A stretch of DNA of 64,000 nucleotides from Anolis sagrei (Eukaryota > Chordata > Lepidosauria > Squamata > Anolidae), in assembly GCF_037176765.1 (NCBI RefSeq), contig NC_090025.1, positions 164,344,822 to 164,408,821 of the forward strand, given 5' to 3'. Shown here in pieces: positions 47,096-59,600 of this stretch (positions are counted from its first letter, which is position 1; every line of letters begins with the position of its first letter). The position numbers and the translations under genes are program-made. The notes below the pieces were generated by a model, which was not told the origin of the DNA, ran no database searches, and saw only the letters and a list, made by a program, of their open reading frames with translations.

Positions 47096-47284
47096 CTACA
47101 CTGTAGAATCAATACTGTTTGTCACTATTTTAACTGTTGTGGTTCAATGTGATGGAATAATGGGAGCTGTAGTCTGGTGATACACCACCACTCTTTGGTA
47201 AAACCACAGCCCCCATGAATCCATAGCATTGAGCCACATCAGTTAAGTGCTGTCAAATTGCATTAATTCTACAGTGTGGATCAA
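47096..47284. mobile_element. MITE with CTACACTGTAGAAT ends
   Basis: CATCTACACTGTAGAATCAA at the left and TTAATTCTACAGTGTGGAT at the right are inverted. A diverged relative lies at about 26165-26360, and short fragments at about 42905-43015 and 52060-52150. Confidence 0.7.
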
Positions 47285-47479
47285 GCATGGGCAAACCTTG
47301 GCCCTCCAGGCATTTTGGATTTCAACTCCCACAATTCCTAACAGCTGTTTTGGAGGTGAAGTCCAAAACACTTCGAGGGCCGAAGTTTGTCTATACCTGG
47401 TGTAGATGCATCTTTAGCTCAGTAAAGGCAATGGGATAGCTTCCCCGCTGGCTACTCCTGTTGCTGTCACCAACATCTT

Positions 47480-48288
47480 CTACTTCATTCTCCATAATGG
47501 TAGGGTTGGTCCAGCAGAGGCTTTAACTACACAGGACCATAACGTCACAAAGCAGCTACATAGGCCATGGTAGTCCACGCTCTAGTTACATCCCGTATAG
47601 ACTACTGCAACGCTCTCTACGTGGGGTTGCCTTTGAAGACGGTCCAGAAGCTTCAACTAGTCCAACGAACGGCAGCCAGGTTGTTAACAGGAGCTGCACT
47701 CAGGGAGCATACAACCCCCTTGTTGCGCCAGCTCCACTGGCTGCTAGTTTGCTACCGGGCCCAGTTCAAAGTGCTGGCTTTGGCCTATAAAGCCCTAAAC
47801 GGTTCTGGCCCAACTTACCTGTCCAAATGTATCTCCCCTTATGAACCACTGAGGACTTTAAGATCATCTGGGGAGGCCCTGCTGTCGGTCCCGCCTTCGT
47901 CACAAGCACGTTTGGCGGGGACAAGAGGCAGGGCCTTCTCAGTGGTGGCCCCTTGGCTATGCAATACCCTCCCTAGGGAAATCAGATCTGCTCCCTCCCT
48001 CTTGATGTTTTGGAGGCAAGTTAAAATGTGGCTATTCGAGCAAGCGTTTACAAATACAGAGTAGCTAATATAGGAAAATGAATGACCTGCCAATGGAATT
48101 GGACAATGCTTGAGAATAATGAGACTCTGATGATGTTGCTTTTATGGTTTTTGTGATGTCTTATACTGTTTAATATTTTTTATCTATTATGTTTTATGTA
48201 TACTGATTTGTTGGAAATGTTGAGTCGCCAATTGGCTGAGAAAGGTGGTATACAAAAACAGTAAATAAATAAATAAATAAATAAATAC
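47480..48288 (+). mobile_element. L2-like LINE 3' end
   Basis: An open frame at 47567-48064 encodes a reverse-transcriptase C-terminal region: [88 protein letters not shown]. This is typical of L2-type elements in the CR1/L2 group. It is followed by GAGTCGCCAATTGGCTGAGA and an (AAAT)n tail at 48263-48286. 5'-truncated, with a long open frame remaining. Confidence 0.85.
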
Positions 48289-48558
48289 ATTACTATAGCC
48301 GTGGCTGGCATTTTTAGGGCCTCTAAACATCCATAGGAATAGCCCCGATGACTTCCTGCCACTAATGCTATAATAACCAGCCCATTGCTAAGGTGCTCTG
48401 TGTCAAAAAGGTCATGACTGGCTCATGGTGAAAGACAGGAAAAGCAAACCCTGTGTTGACATTCCTGGAGAGCTTAAGGGCTTGAAACACCCGCACCGCT
48501 CCCTCTCAATTTCTTGTTTGTGCCGGTATCTCTGTACTTAGCCACAGCGCTGGCACGC

Positions 48559-48575
48559 AGACGGGTAATCCGTCT
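48559..48575. promoter_or_regulatory. Small perfect inverted repeat around TAATCC
   Basis: AGACGG - GTAAT - CCGTCT in a non-repetitive island (48360-48720), with a CACCTG E-box 8 bases downstream. Could bind a dimeric factor; no direct support. Confidence 0.12.
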
Positions 48576-48899
48576 GGCATGCACCTGTACAAGGCTCCCT
48601 TCCTCTCTCCAGCATTTGGGGCTCTTGCCCCTGCATGCATTTGTCTGAAAAATGAGCCATTATTTCTGTATTGCAGTCCCAGGTGGAGCATCCAGTAAAA
48701 ATCCCACCAATTGTCTTAAAAAGAAATAGTTCAAGGTCATGTTCCCTCTATTTTTCCAATTTACAGACCAAAATACGTAAGCTTGACCATTAACAGGAGT
48801 TTTAAAAGCGAAGCTTAGAGGGCAAATAGGGGTAGAGGATTCTGGGATCTAGAGTAATAAAAGCAAACACATAATTTGTGCAAGACTTGGTACGAAGTT

Positions 48900-49035
48900 C
48901 CAGAAGAACTCAAGCAATTAAGAATTCTTATCTGGAAATCTGAAATTTGAAATACTCCGAAATATGAGATAGTGACATCTTCGCTTTCTGATGCTTCAGT
49001 AAACACAAACTTGCACATATGTAGTGGTTTTGCAA
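48900..49035 (-). mobile_element. Tigger/pogo-like fragment
   Basis: GAGATAGTGACATCTTCGCT and TGATGCTTCAGTAAACACAAAC match the centre of the 13778-14120 element. Confidence 0.5.
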
Positions 49036-49314
49036 ACAATACTGTCTTGTGTCTGAAAGCTTGTAGGTGAAAGTTCTTGGAGAGAAAACATCATGATAAT
49101 CAGCTTATGGAATTTGCTGGCTTGGAATATTACAAATAGCTGTTATTGTGGATGGAATCTGATAATAAGAAATGAAGAATAGATACGCAGAGCAGGCAGA
49201 AAATGGTAAATACAATCCAACCATAAGCAGATGTAAAGTTGTATACTATACACAAAACAAAAATGTTAACTTCACATTTAATGTCTCAAGGTTAGTATTT
49301 TCAGTGACTAGTCA

Positions 49315-49640
49315 GGAAGCTCCCAGTGGCGCAGTGGGTTAAAGTACTGAGTTGCTGAACTTGATGACCGAAAGGTTGCAGGTTCGAATCCGGGGAGCAG
49401 AGTGAGCTCCCGCTGTTAGCCCCAGTTTCTGCCAAATTAGCAGTTTGAAAACATGCAAATGTGAGTAGATCAATAGATAGGGTACCACTCCGGGGGGAAA
49501 GTAACAGTGTTCCATGCTGGCCACATGACCTTGGAGGTGTCTATGGACAGTGCTGGCTCTTCGGCTTAGAAATCAAGATGAGCACCAACCCCCAGAGTCA
49601 GACATGACTGGACTTAATTTCAGGGGAAAACCTTTACCTA
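49315..49640 (+). mobile_element. tRNA-derived squamate SINE (BovB-tailed type), full length
   Basis: A-box region GTGGCGCAGTGGGTT near 49327 and a perfect B-box GGTTCGAATCC at 49381-49391. The body is GAGCTCCCGCTGTTAGCCCC, ATGCAAATGTGAGTAGATCA, CACATGACCTTGGAGGTGTC, and the tail AGTCAGACATGACTGGACTT, AATTTCAGGGGAAAACC. The tail resembles the BovB 3' end here (AGTCGGAGACGACTGAACG), as expected for a SINE moved by BovB (Sauria-like by recall). Confidence 0.88.
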
Positions 49641-49833
49641 GTCATGAAAGAGGATATAGAGTGGCCAATTATGTATTGACAGAAAAAAAGGGGAGGAAAT
49701 GCATTTAAAAAAGACAAATAGGTAAATCTGGACATAGTGCCTCCAGGTTCAGAGCCCAATTCAGTATTTCAGATCTGGACCTATTTTGACTCAGACTGCT
49801 TGCCTTCCATACCTTAATACTAACAACAACAAG

Positions 49834-49886
49834 GAAGGAAGGAAGGAAGGAAGGAAGGAAGGAAGGAAGGAAGGAAGGAAGGAAGG
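49834..49886 (+). repeat. (GGAA)n microsatellite
   Basis: About 13 GGAA units just outside the 3' end of the minus-strand CR1. Confidence 0.95.
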
Positions 49887-49899
49887 AGAGCCAGGGCAG

Positions 49900-51030
49900 C
49901 CATATAGAAGTTGGTAGAGACCTTGTGGCCTATCCAGTCCAATCCCCTGCCAAGAAGCAGGAAAATTGCATTCAAAGCATCCCCAACAGATGGCCATCCA
50001 GCCTCTGTTTAAAACCCTCTAAAGAAGAGACCTCCACCATGCTCCGGGGCTGAGAGTTCCACTGCTGAACAGCTCTCACAGTCAGGAAGTTCTTCCTAAT
50101 ATTCAGGTGGAATCTCATTTTCTGTAGTTTGAAGCCATTGTTCCGCATCCTAGTTTCCAGGGCAGCAGAAAACAAGCTTGTTCCCTCCTCCTTATGATTT
50201 CCTCTCACATCTTGATACATGTCCCTCATGTCTCCTCTCAGCCTTCTCTTCTGAAGACTAAACATACCCAGCTCCTTAAGTCGCTCCCCATAGGGCTTGT
50301 TCTCCAGACCTTTAATCATTTTAGTTGTCCTCCTTTGCACACATTCCAGCTTGTCAATATCTCCCTTCAGTTGTGGTGCCCAGAATTGGACATAGTGTGA
50401 TTTCAGGTGTGGTCGAACCAAGGCAGAATAGAGGGGTTGCATGTCTTCCCTGGATCTAGACCAGGGATTCTCAAACTTTTTAAATAGAGGGCCAGGTCAT
50501 AGTCCCTCAAACTGTTGGAGGGCCAGATTATAATTTGAAGAAAACGTGAATGAATTCCTATGCACACTGCACACATCTTACTTGTAGTGCAAAAGACACT
50601 TAAAAACAATACAATAATTAAAATGAATAACAATTTTAACAAATATAAACTTATTAGTATTTCAATGGGAAGTGTGGGCCAGCTTTTGGCTGATGTGACA
50701 GGATTATTGTTGTTGTGTGCTTTCAAGTAGTTTCAGACTTAAGTTGACCCTGAGTGGGGGCTGGGTAAATGACCTTGGAGGGTCGTATTCAGCCCCCGGG
50801 CCTTAGTTTGAGAACCCCTGCTCTAGACACTAAACTCCTATTTATGCAGGCCAAAATCCCATTGGCTTTTTTAGCCATCGCATGACATTGTTGGTTCATG
50901 TTTAACTTGTTGTCCACAAGGACTCCAAGATTTTTTTCACACGTACTGCTGTCGAGCCAAGCGTCCCCCATTCTGTATCTTTGCATTTCACTTGAGACAA
51001 GATTGAGATTCTGTTGGCATGTTGTCAACC
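49900..51030 (-). mobile_element. CR1 LINE, ~770 bp 3' part, interrupted by a hAT
   Basis: Minus-strand frames at 50442-49972 and 51028-50821 encode CR1 reverse transcriptase: [88 protein letters not shown]; and upstream EKNLGVLVDNKLNMNQQC, ANGILACINRSL. A hAT MITE lies at 50462-50820. Outside that insert the frame is largely open. Confidence 0.93.
50462..50820. mobile_element. hAT MITE inserted in CR1
   Basis: CAGGGATTCTCAAACTTTTT ... CCTTAGTTTGAGAACCCCTG, 359 bp, with target duplication ATCTAGAC / CTCTAGAC (50454-50461, 50821-50828). A SINE-like patch (TTGTTGTTGTGTGCTTTCAA) lies near its right side. Confidence 0.92.
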
Positions 51031-51862
51031 CTGATGCTTAATTGTCTCCTTACCTGAACTGATGGAGGTGATCTTAGGGAACTACCACATCCTGTGTGTG
51101 CCAAGTCTTACATTAAGCCAGGCTATTCAAGGTCTTGGAGGATGTTTGCCAACTGAGATGAACAACTTTCAAGCTTATTGTCTTGGGTAATAGACAGACA
51201 AAATCTATTTTTGAGCAAGAGAAGATGGTGGTTTCTTAATTCCAGACAGTCTTGGATTGCATTAATTGAATCCATTCAAAACAGGCTTTTTTTTGCCTTT
51301 CCCCCTTGTACTTTCAGCCTCTGGAGAATGCCATTAATATTACTGGGTCAAAATGCATTGGACTAAGTGGGAAAACAAAACTTTTTTTCAACACTCTGAG
51401 ACTTTGTCTCTTCTCTTTGTCTCTTCATTGGGTGTTACTGTCCTTGTTGGTCTTTAAATCACTTGGAGTCAACTTGTGTGAAAGTTTCTCCCAGTATGTA
51501 CTTGCCTGATCTCCGAGATCTTTCCTAGAGGCCCTATTTTGTCAGTCTTGCTTATGATCAATGAGTGACCTTAGTAAGGACTGTCTCAGTTGTGATACCC
51601 ACAAATGATTTTCGCTGTCTTTGGAGACACACCTACTGTCTTCAGTAACTCAGTGTCATTGGCTACTTCAGACCCACTTCTTCATGCAAGCCTTTGGATC
51701 CCTTTGATGGTGCCTGAGGAGATGTTGCTTTTTGTTGAACAGACAATGGTATGTGGAATTTTGCTAGAATTTAGAATTTCAGTGGTATACTTTTCTATTT
51801 TGTATTTCTAGTTTTACTTGTTAGTTGCTTCATGGTTTACATATTCCATGGTTTACCTATCA

Positions 51863-51867
<5 letters not shown>

Positions 51868-51903
<36 letters not shown>
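51868..51903 (+). repeat. (CTAT)n microsatellite
   Basis: About 9 tetranucleotide units. Confidence 0.95.
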
Positions 51904-51904
<1 letters not shown>

Positions 51905-52514
51905 GAGTGAATGAAGTGAGGTATGTAAATATAACAGTAAATTAAATGGGCAAAAATAATAATTAATGGAATAGTGCCAGAATTCCCCCTTCACAAAGCT
52001 GATTAGCATTGCTGACAAGTTTTGTGTTTGCCTTCAGATATAAGCCTTTCATGTAGCTTAGTTAAAGTCCTTTGATTCCACTTTAACTGCCATGGCAACA
52101 CACTATGGGATCCTGAATTCTGTAGTTTGGTGAAGCACCGGTGCATTCTCAATACCTTATTCATAGAGTATAGATTCTAAGGACTTTATCACACGAGGCT
52201 GGTGAAGTGGCATATCCACAGGATTATGGTGTCTTTTGTTATTCCTCACCGCACGATGCCCAGTCTGTGATGCCCAATCCGTCTTGTAGCTGATTTGTAT
52301 CCCACCCATTCTGGGAGCACCCCTTTTAATTCATGGGTAAACTGTCAATAAATCTCAAATGTACTAACTTTCTACAGTGGATTTCTGTGTGAAAGGCTCC
52401 TCCCTCTGCAGTTGCACTTTGATGCAGTCATATGATGTGAGTAGGTTGATTTTATGGCATCACCACAAGGCCAACTTTCCCTCCCTCCCTACTGTGAAGT
52501 CCCTCAATTCCTTT

Positions 52515-52690
52515 ATTGATTATCTATTTATTTATTTCCGGTTTTTCTACCCCGTTCCTTCTCAACCCCCCCCCAAGGAGGACTCAGGACAGCTTACATT
52601 TGGCAGCAATTCTATGCCAATAACAAATCAGTTTAATAACAAAACAGTAAATAGCACATTCATTAAAGACAATAAAATCAGTATTATTGA
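52515..52690 (+). repeat. LINE/SINE tail fragment
   Basis: TATTTATTTATTTCCGG, CTACCCCGTTCC and GGAGGACTCAGGACAGCTTA; same tail type as 9768 and 58262. Confidence 0.5.
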
Positions 52691-53037
52691 TGGTGTTCAG
52701 GGGATGCATCCAGCTCCACTCCTGCCAGAGAAGCAATAATAGTCCTTCTTCACAAGGAAGTCTTCCCATTTCCTTTTTAGAGGGGTGCCCTACTCTCCAA
52801 AGAGAGTCTTTCCTCGCTGGGGATTGTTCTCACGAGGAAGAAAGTGGTGGGATGGAAATTTGATCACATGGTCATGGATCACCAAAATAGTGCTAAACCC
52901 CTCATGTGGAGTAAGTGTGACGAAGTTTGAGGCAAAACTGGGATACTTCTGTAATTAAACTAAGGCAATTGTGATGCGATAGCAGACTTGCGTGATAAAT
53001 ACTTCCCTGCTTAATGTGGTTCCTATTCATCTAGTGG

Positions 53038-53152
53038 GGAGCTGGGCTAAAGGTTAGGAGCTCACCCTGACCCGGCTTCAAACTGTCAATCTTTCGGTTG
53101 GCAAGATTTACTGCATCTGCAGCTGGTGATTAACCTGCAGTGCTAAAGCCAG
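53038..53152 (-). mobile_element. Old tRNA-derived SINE head fragment
   Basis: Minus strand: tRNA-like head with a diverged B-box (TTTGAAGCC) and GAGCTCACC.. body start. Confidence 0.5.
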
Positions 53153-53345
53153 CCCAGAACTATAGTACTATAACTGAACCCATCATTATTTAAATAGAGA
53201 AAGAAGAGCATGCAAAAATAAATGAAGTGATAAAACTTAGGAAAAAAGAGGTTTGGTGAATTTGTGTCTAAAGGTATTTTGAAAGGCTACAAGTTTCAGA
53301 AGATACTTTGTCTGATCTTTCCTGTCTGATTTTCTGTTTCTCCAG

Positions 53346-53417
53346 CACTTCACTCCCCTGCTGCTGCTGCCCACGCCTGGCCTGGTTTATTTGCTGGTTT
53401 CCCACTTGATTTAGGCA
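53346..53417 (+). other. SLC16A8: Probable 5'UTR part of SLC16A8 coding exon 1
   Basis: A strong acceptor (pyrimidine-rich CTGATTTTCTGTTTCTCCAG ending at 53345) lies 72 bases before the ATG, implying an upstream non-coding exon. A weaker AG (TTGATTTAG) lies nearer the start at 53414. The first exon itself is not located. Confidence 0.4.
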
Positions 53418-53646
53418 ATGGGGAGAGGTGATGCTGAGGATGGACAGATGCCTGAAAGAGTGAAGCCTCCAGATGGTGGCTGGGGCTGGGTTGTGCTGCT
53501 AGGTTGCTTCGTCATCACTGGCTTCTCCTACGCCTTTCCAAAGGCAGTGAGCATTTACTTCAAGGAACTGATGCATGACTTCCATGTTGGCTACAGTGAC
53601 ACAGCTTGGATCTCATCGATCATGCTAGCTATGCTGTATGGAACAG
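53418..53646 (+). CDS. SLC16A8: SLC16A8 coding exon 1
   Basis: [20 protein letters not shown] then [35 protein letters not shown] and [17 protein letters not shown] plus one base. ATG in context GGCAATGG; donor GTGAGG. Confidence 0.97.
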
Positions 53647-56600
53647 GTGAGGAGGCTACAATTCCATCCAAAAAAGCACTATATTGTTTGGGCTTATAAA
53701 AATATAGACAGGTATTTTTTAAACTACACTTAATAGCAATTGGTACATTGCAATAGTAGAGCAGTTGGATCACATATTGCTCATTCTGAAGATCACATAT
53801 TGTACTGATATCACTTTAGGAGCCCCCAGTGGTGCAGTGGGTTAAAGCTGCTGAACTTGCTGACCGAAAAGTCACAAGTTCGAATCTGGGGAGTGGCGTG
53901 AGCTCCTGCTGTTAGCCCCAGCTTCTGCCAACCTAGCATCTCAAAAACATGCAAATGTGAGTAGATCAATAGGGGAAGGTAACAGCACTCCATGCAGTCA
54001 TGCTGGCCACATGACCTTGGAAGTGTCTACGGACAACACCGGCTCTTTGGCTTAGAAATGGAGATGATCATCAACCCCCAGAGTCGGACATGACTGGACT
54101 TAATGTCAGGGGAAAACTTATATCTTATATCACTTTAATAATTATGGCTGCTATATGGAGAATTCCATAAGATGTAACAAGAGCAGTTAAAGTGGTATCA
54201 AAGTATTAGAACGGTGGAGTGTGAAAAAGGACCCTAGGTCCGTGTCATTCCCTTCTCCATGCCTTTTTTTCCATTCTGGATTTCTTTAATTCCAAAATTT
54301 CCAAAAATATATTTCCATCCAAGATAAGAGTATTAGAAGCAAGTCGTTTCATGAGTTCTGATTGGCTACCCCAGCATTTTTTTCTGAGGTGTTGGACCGC
54401 AGTTTCCATAATCATTGGCCATTCTGCTCAGGAAAAATGGGAATTACAATATAATACACGAGGAGGGTGTCAGGATGAGAAGATCTCACCCAAAGCTTGT
54501 TAGAATGTGTTTCTATTATCCATTGCTTCCATCTCTACAAGTAAGCACAGCATCAGACATCACTTCTAACATTTTGGGGAAGGGATCCTTGGTATTAAGC
54601 AAACAAAGCTATCTTCCAATTCTTATATATTGCTAAGCAAGAGTGTTCCTTCTACCTAAAGCAGTGGTTCCCAACCTTTTTTGACCAGGGACCACTTGAC
54701 CAGGGACTACTCTCCAACATTAGTACCAAAAGGGTTACGAATCAGGTTTTGGTCACCTTTAGATTCAGTTTGGTTATTTGGGATGCTGATTCAGAAAATC
54801 ACATTGGATAGACTACATCAGCATATACTGGATGGTATATGTTCTGATACAGAACATATACCATCCAGTAGTCACTATCTGCTCACCCACAGAAAACCAT
54901 ATTTAATAATCTAGAACTGATGTGGTAGTAGTAATCTTTCATGGGTAGTCAGCCTCTCCCCTCCGGACATCTAGACATAAGAGGGTTTTGCAAGACCAGT
55001 CGCTCTCATTGCTCTGTGGATTCATGGCAACGGTGTAGTAATGGTGAGGCTGCGGATCATATTCGTTCTTGGGTGGTGGTCCACAAACCATGGATTTGTA
55101 ACCACTGATCTAAAGCCTACACACAAATGAGGAAGAAGAATGGCTCTTATCATGGTTCAATCGTAAAGCTCAGGTCTACTTTGGTTAATTCTTGAGATCT
55201 TTGGACAATACTAGTCAGAATGAACTAGAGACTAGAAAAAAGTACTTTTTAAATTAACTGCTGGTTGTAGTGTAAAAATTGAGACTGGAAAATAAGCGGC
55301 AGCCAATGAAGCTCCTTAAACGGGGGTTAACCGCTTCCTGTAATTCACTCCAATTAGTAGTCTGGCTACCGATTGTTGGACCAATTGAAGTTTCTGAGCC
55401 ATCTTCAAGGGCAGCCCTACATAGAGTACATTGTAATAATCCAGTATAGAGGTAACTAAGGCATAGACCACTGTGGCCAAGTCAGACTTCACGAGGTACG
55501 GTCGCAGCTGGCGAACGAGCTTTAAATGTGCAAAGGCCCTCCCCAGCCACCGCCGACACCTGAGCATCAAGTGTTAGTGCTGAGTCTAGAAGGACCCCCA
55601 AACTGTGGACCTGTGTCTTCACGGGGAGTGCAATCCCGTCGAGCACAGGTTGCCACCCTATACCTCGATCTGGCCTGCGATTGACCTGGAGGACTTCTGT
55701 CTTGTCAGGATTAATCTCCAGCTCATTTGCCACCATCCAGACTGTCACAGCGGCCTGACACTGGTCTAGTATCCAAGGAACTTCTTTGGAATTAAATGGA
55801 AAATACAGTATATTCTGGCGTATAAGACTACTTTTTAACCCAAGAAAATCTTCTCAAAAGTCAGGGGTCGTCTTATACGCAGGTGTAGTCTTATTCATGG
55901 GAGTCGTCTTAACTCTATATTTTAGCTGGAAAAGTTGGGGGTCGTCTTATATGCCCAGTCGTCTTATATGCCGGAATATACGGTAGTAGTAGAGTTGGGC
56001 ATCATTTGCATAGAGACTACATATGTTCTGCTGCATATGCAGTAAATTTTACTTTACTTCAGCTGTCGATTCCTTTTATTTCGTTCTAGTCTTTGTCCCT
56101 TTTTGATTTCTTGGATTCTCTTCAGGACCTGTGAGCAGTATTATGGTGAACCAGTTTGGATGTCGTCCTGTGATGCTCGTTGGAGGCCTCTTGGCTTCGT
56201 CTGGAATGATTTTAGCTTCATTCACCACAAACATTATTGAACTGTACCTGACAGCTGGTGTGTTGACAGGTGAGTGTTCTTGCAAAGTGGGAAGAGAAAC
56301 AATACACCTCTAAAATAAGCATGCATCTGCGAGTGGGAGGTGGAACATAGAACTGACAGAAATTGGAGAGAGATTGCAAGGAGAGTGGAAGAACTTGATG
56401 ACAGAGATCTTATCTTGAGCAAGCAGAGTACAATGCCACGGAGTTCTATGTCTTCTCAAACCCTGGGATGTTCTGAAGCCTTGCTGCTGGGAGAGGATTG
56501 GATAGGGCTCAGGATAGCTCCCTAGGCCCCATCCAAAACAGGTACATATGACACACTTAGATACATCTTTAGGAATTCTAAAGACCTTCTCCAAAATTCT

Positions 56601-59600
56601 ATGGTCACTTTCAGTGGAAGTTGACCATGGAGTCATGCTGAAGGACCCAGAGAATTCTAGAGAGAACATATTAATCAACCCTGTAAGTAACAAAATCCAC
56701 AAAAGGTAAATCCACAAATGTGGAGGGCTTGACTCTACAATATTTTCATACCCATTATACAAAGATGCCTAGTATCCTTTCTTGTACTATTTGTGCATGT
56801 ATTGATAGTATTGATAATTTAGTCTAGAAAGTATATTTTACATTTGCATGGCACATTCTGTCATTGAGTGAAACACAAGCATTGCATGCTCCTACTAATT
56901 GTAGAGAGATAACATTTCACTTAAAAATATCTTTTAATAACAGAAAAGTATAATGCACGGATAGGGTCACATATTTCTGGGATTGTAGGACAGATACCTC
57001 CATTGCAATGGTTCCCAAACTTCTTTGGTCATGGAATCCTTCAGAAGACTTTCCTCTTGCAGAACCCTAACTCTGTTTCTGATTTTCCCATGGAACCCTA
57101 ACTCTGTTCCAAAGCACTGTGAATCCAGAAAGTTTTTTCTTCTTTCATCTACTCCTATTGCCCAAGGGTTTTGTATAATGTAGGTTTGGAGATAAAGGGA
57201 AAACATTTAAAATATAACCACAAACCTTTATTTTGGTACAAGAAAATATTGGATATAACCACAAAACTTTATTTTGGAACAGGAAAAGTATTGGATTCAC
57301 ACTGAATTCACACAGTGATGAATAAAATTGTTTCATTTTTGTACGTAACCTAGTTTTGAAATTGAATTTTATGTCCAACAGCTGAATACACAAATTTGGG
57401 GTGGCATCCAGTTTACTCTGGCTACTGACAGCTATATATCTATCAGCTCTATAAAATACTGATCAAATTTTGTTCTTACGACAGAGGTACAGTAAAGTCT
57501 CACTTATCCAACATAAACGGACTGGCAGAACATCGGCTAAACAAAAATGTCAGATAATACAGAGTATCCTACTGTTACCTGTGCAAAGCGGTGCTAGACA
57601 CCTAGAATACTAACAACAGGGACTCAAAGGGTTAAGGCAAGACAACGCCTCAGCCAAGCAAGAAGTGCCCAGATGTGGAAGAGGAGCATGAGAATCACAG
57701 AGGGAAGGAAGGACGATGCTGCCTCTTCCGGTCCTGCCTCTCCCCCCCCTCTTCTTCCCTCCCCCCCCCTCCTCTTTGTCTTGCCTTTTTCACTTTTTGG
57801 GAATGGAGAGAAATTTGGGGAGTGCTCCTTTAATTGAAGGGGAAATGCTGGAGGAAAAGGAGGACATCGGATAAGAGCGTCAGATAAGACGAAATGTTGG
57901 ATAAGTGAAAGTCAGATAAGCGAGACTCTACTGTACATTGAATTTCAACACCATCTTTGTACTTTGGCATGGAATTTAAAAAAAGATTTAAACAAAGGTT
58001 TTAAAGATTTTTCATGGAACCCTACAATGCATTTGTGGAATCCTAGGGTTCTGCAGAACACAGTTTGGGAACCTCTCCTCTATCACACTCTTGAGACGTT
58101 TCTATCTCTTGAGATCAGTGGCTCAAAATTTAAGCTTTAAATCTTATTTAGTCCCAAATCGAGTAGATGAATTGAATCAACGGAACTTACAGAAATGTTA
58201 ACTATTGTAAACTTCTCATTGATGTATTAGTCCCCCTCTGGCTGAAATTCAGAAATTGATTCAGGTTATCATTTATTTATTTCTTTACTTCATTTGTATA
58301 TCATTTTTCTCACCCCAGGGGGGACTCAAAGTGGTTTCCAACATATTCACAGAAAAATATAATGCCTCAGAAACATATGAAACCTACCATAAAACATTAA
58401 CATATAACTATCAATTAAATCATAAAACGTAATTACGTTTAGATATTAAAACGTGGAGTTAAAAACATATTAATGTAAACATTAAAATCAATTAATTCAA
58501 AAACATAGTCCAAGGCCAATCTAATATCAAATTGTACATAATCCCTGTTCATTCCTTGTATTGCTTACTGCTCAAATGCTTGGTCCCACAGCCATGTTTT
58601 CACTTTTTTCCCTGAAGGCCAAGAGGGAGGCCACTGATCTAATTTCATTGGGGAGGGAGTTCCATAGATGAGGGGTCACCACTGAGAAGTCCCTGTCTCT
58701 CGTCCCCACCAGTCGCACTTGCGAAGGAGGTGAGACCGAGAGCAGGGCCTCCCCAGACAATCTGAATCTCCAAGATTAATTTACTGGTAATTTATAATTC
58801 CTCTTGCTTTCTGCAGGTTTAGGCATGGCTCTCAACTTTCAGCCTTCCCTGATCATGCTGGGGTCCTACTTTGATAAGCGGAGACCTTTGGCGAATGGGC
58901 TTGCTGCAGCTGGGAGCCCAGTCTTCCTGTCAGCTCTCTCTCCACTGGGGCAGGTTTTGTTGGAGAAGTTTGGCTGGCGAGGCGGATTCCTCATCATGGG
59001 AGGCCTCCTGCTCAACTGCTGCACCTGTGGGGCAGTGATGAGACCCCTGGAGATGAGTATGAAGACGACAAGAGAAAAGGCCCAGGACAAATATGAGGCC
59101 AAAGAGATGCTGCCAATGGGAGAAAGGGCAGACGAGGCCATCAACACCACGGACAACACTAAGAAAGCCAAGAAAGCCAAGAAGAAGAAGAAGCCCAAGA
59201 AAGGCAAAAAGTTGTTAGATTTTTCAATCTTCAAAAACCGAGGGTTTGTCATCTATACGATTGCCATGTTCATCATGGTCTTGGGTCTCTTTGTGCCCAC
59301 CATATTGCTGGTCAACTATGCCAAAGACACAGGAGTGCCTGACAAAGAGGCTGCTTTTCTGTTGTCCATCATTGGTTTCATCGATATCTTTGCCCGTCCA
59401 TCTTGTGGGGTTCTTGCTGGACTAAAGTGGGTACGGCCTCATGTCATCTACCTGTTCAGCTTTGCCATGCTCTTCAATGGCCTGACCGATATCATCAGTG
59501 CCAAGGCCAGCACTTACACATCTCTTGTCCTCTTCTGCATCTTCTTTGGCATCTCCTACGGCATGGTGGGGGCCCTGCAGTTTGAGGTGCTCATGGCCAT

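Larger units (their letters stand above)
33581..53345. other. BAIAP2L2-SLC16A8 spacer (~20 kb)
   Basis: No conserved protein-coding exon recognised. Contents are itemised separately: CR1, L2-like and BovB LINEs, SINEs, hAT and palindromic MITEs, and microsatellites (GT at 35458-35478, ATC at 39935-39969, GT at 46391-46408, GGAA at 49834-49886, CTAT at 51868-51903). Fragments of an older SINE-like repeat (GGTTTGCCATTGCC, GTGTGACTTG.CC, GGTCACCCATTGGGTTT) lie at about 37850-38010, 41998-42145 and 42316-42535. Less repetitive islands are about 38350-39400, 40050-40980, 44500-45250, 48360-48720 and 51060-51560. The SLC16A8 promoter and any 5' non-coding exon should be here but I cannot place them. 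Confidence 0.6.
53647..56125 (+). other. SLC16A8: SLC16A8 intron 1
   Basis: 2.5 kb. Holds a SINE (53819-54117), a hAT (54662-55107), an L2-like LINE fragment (55270-55795) and a palindromic MITE (55804-55985). 54140-54650 shows no recognised element apart from a small MITE-like patch. Confidence 0.85.

Noticed and set aside
49327-49391. tRNA-like A-box and B-box
   Set aside because: Belongs to the head of a SINE; no tRNA cloverleaf with acceptor stem, and the same head recurs at 16.5, 53.8, 14.6, 38.1 and 42.8 kb.
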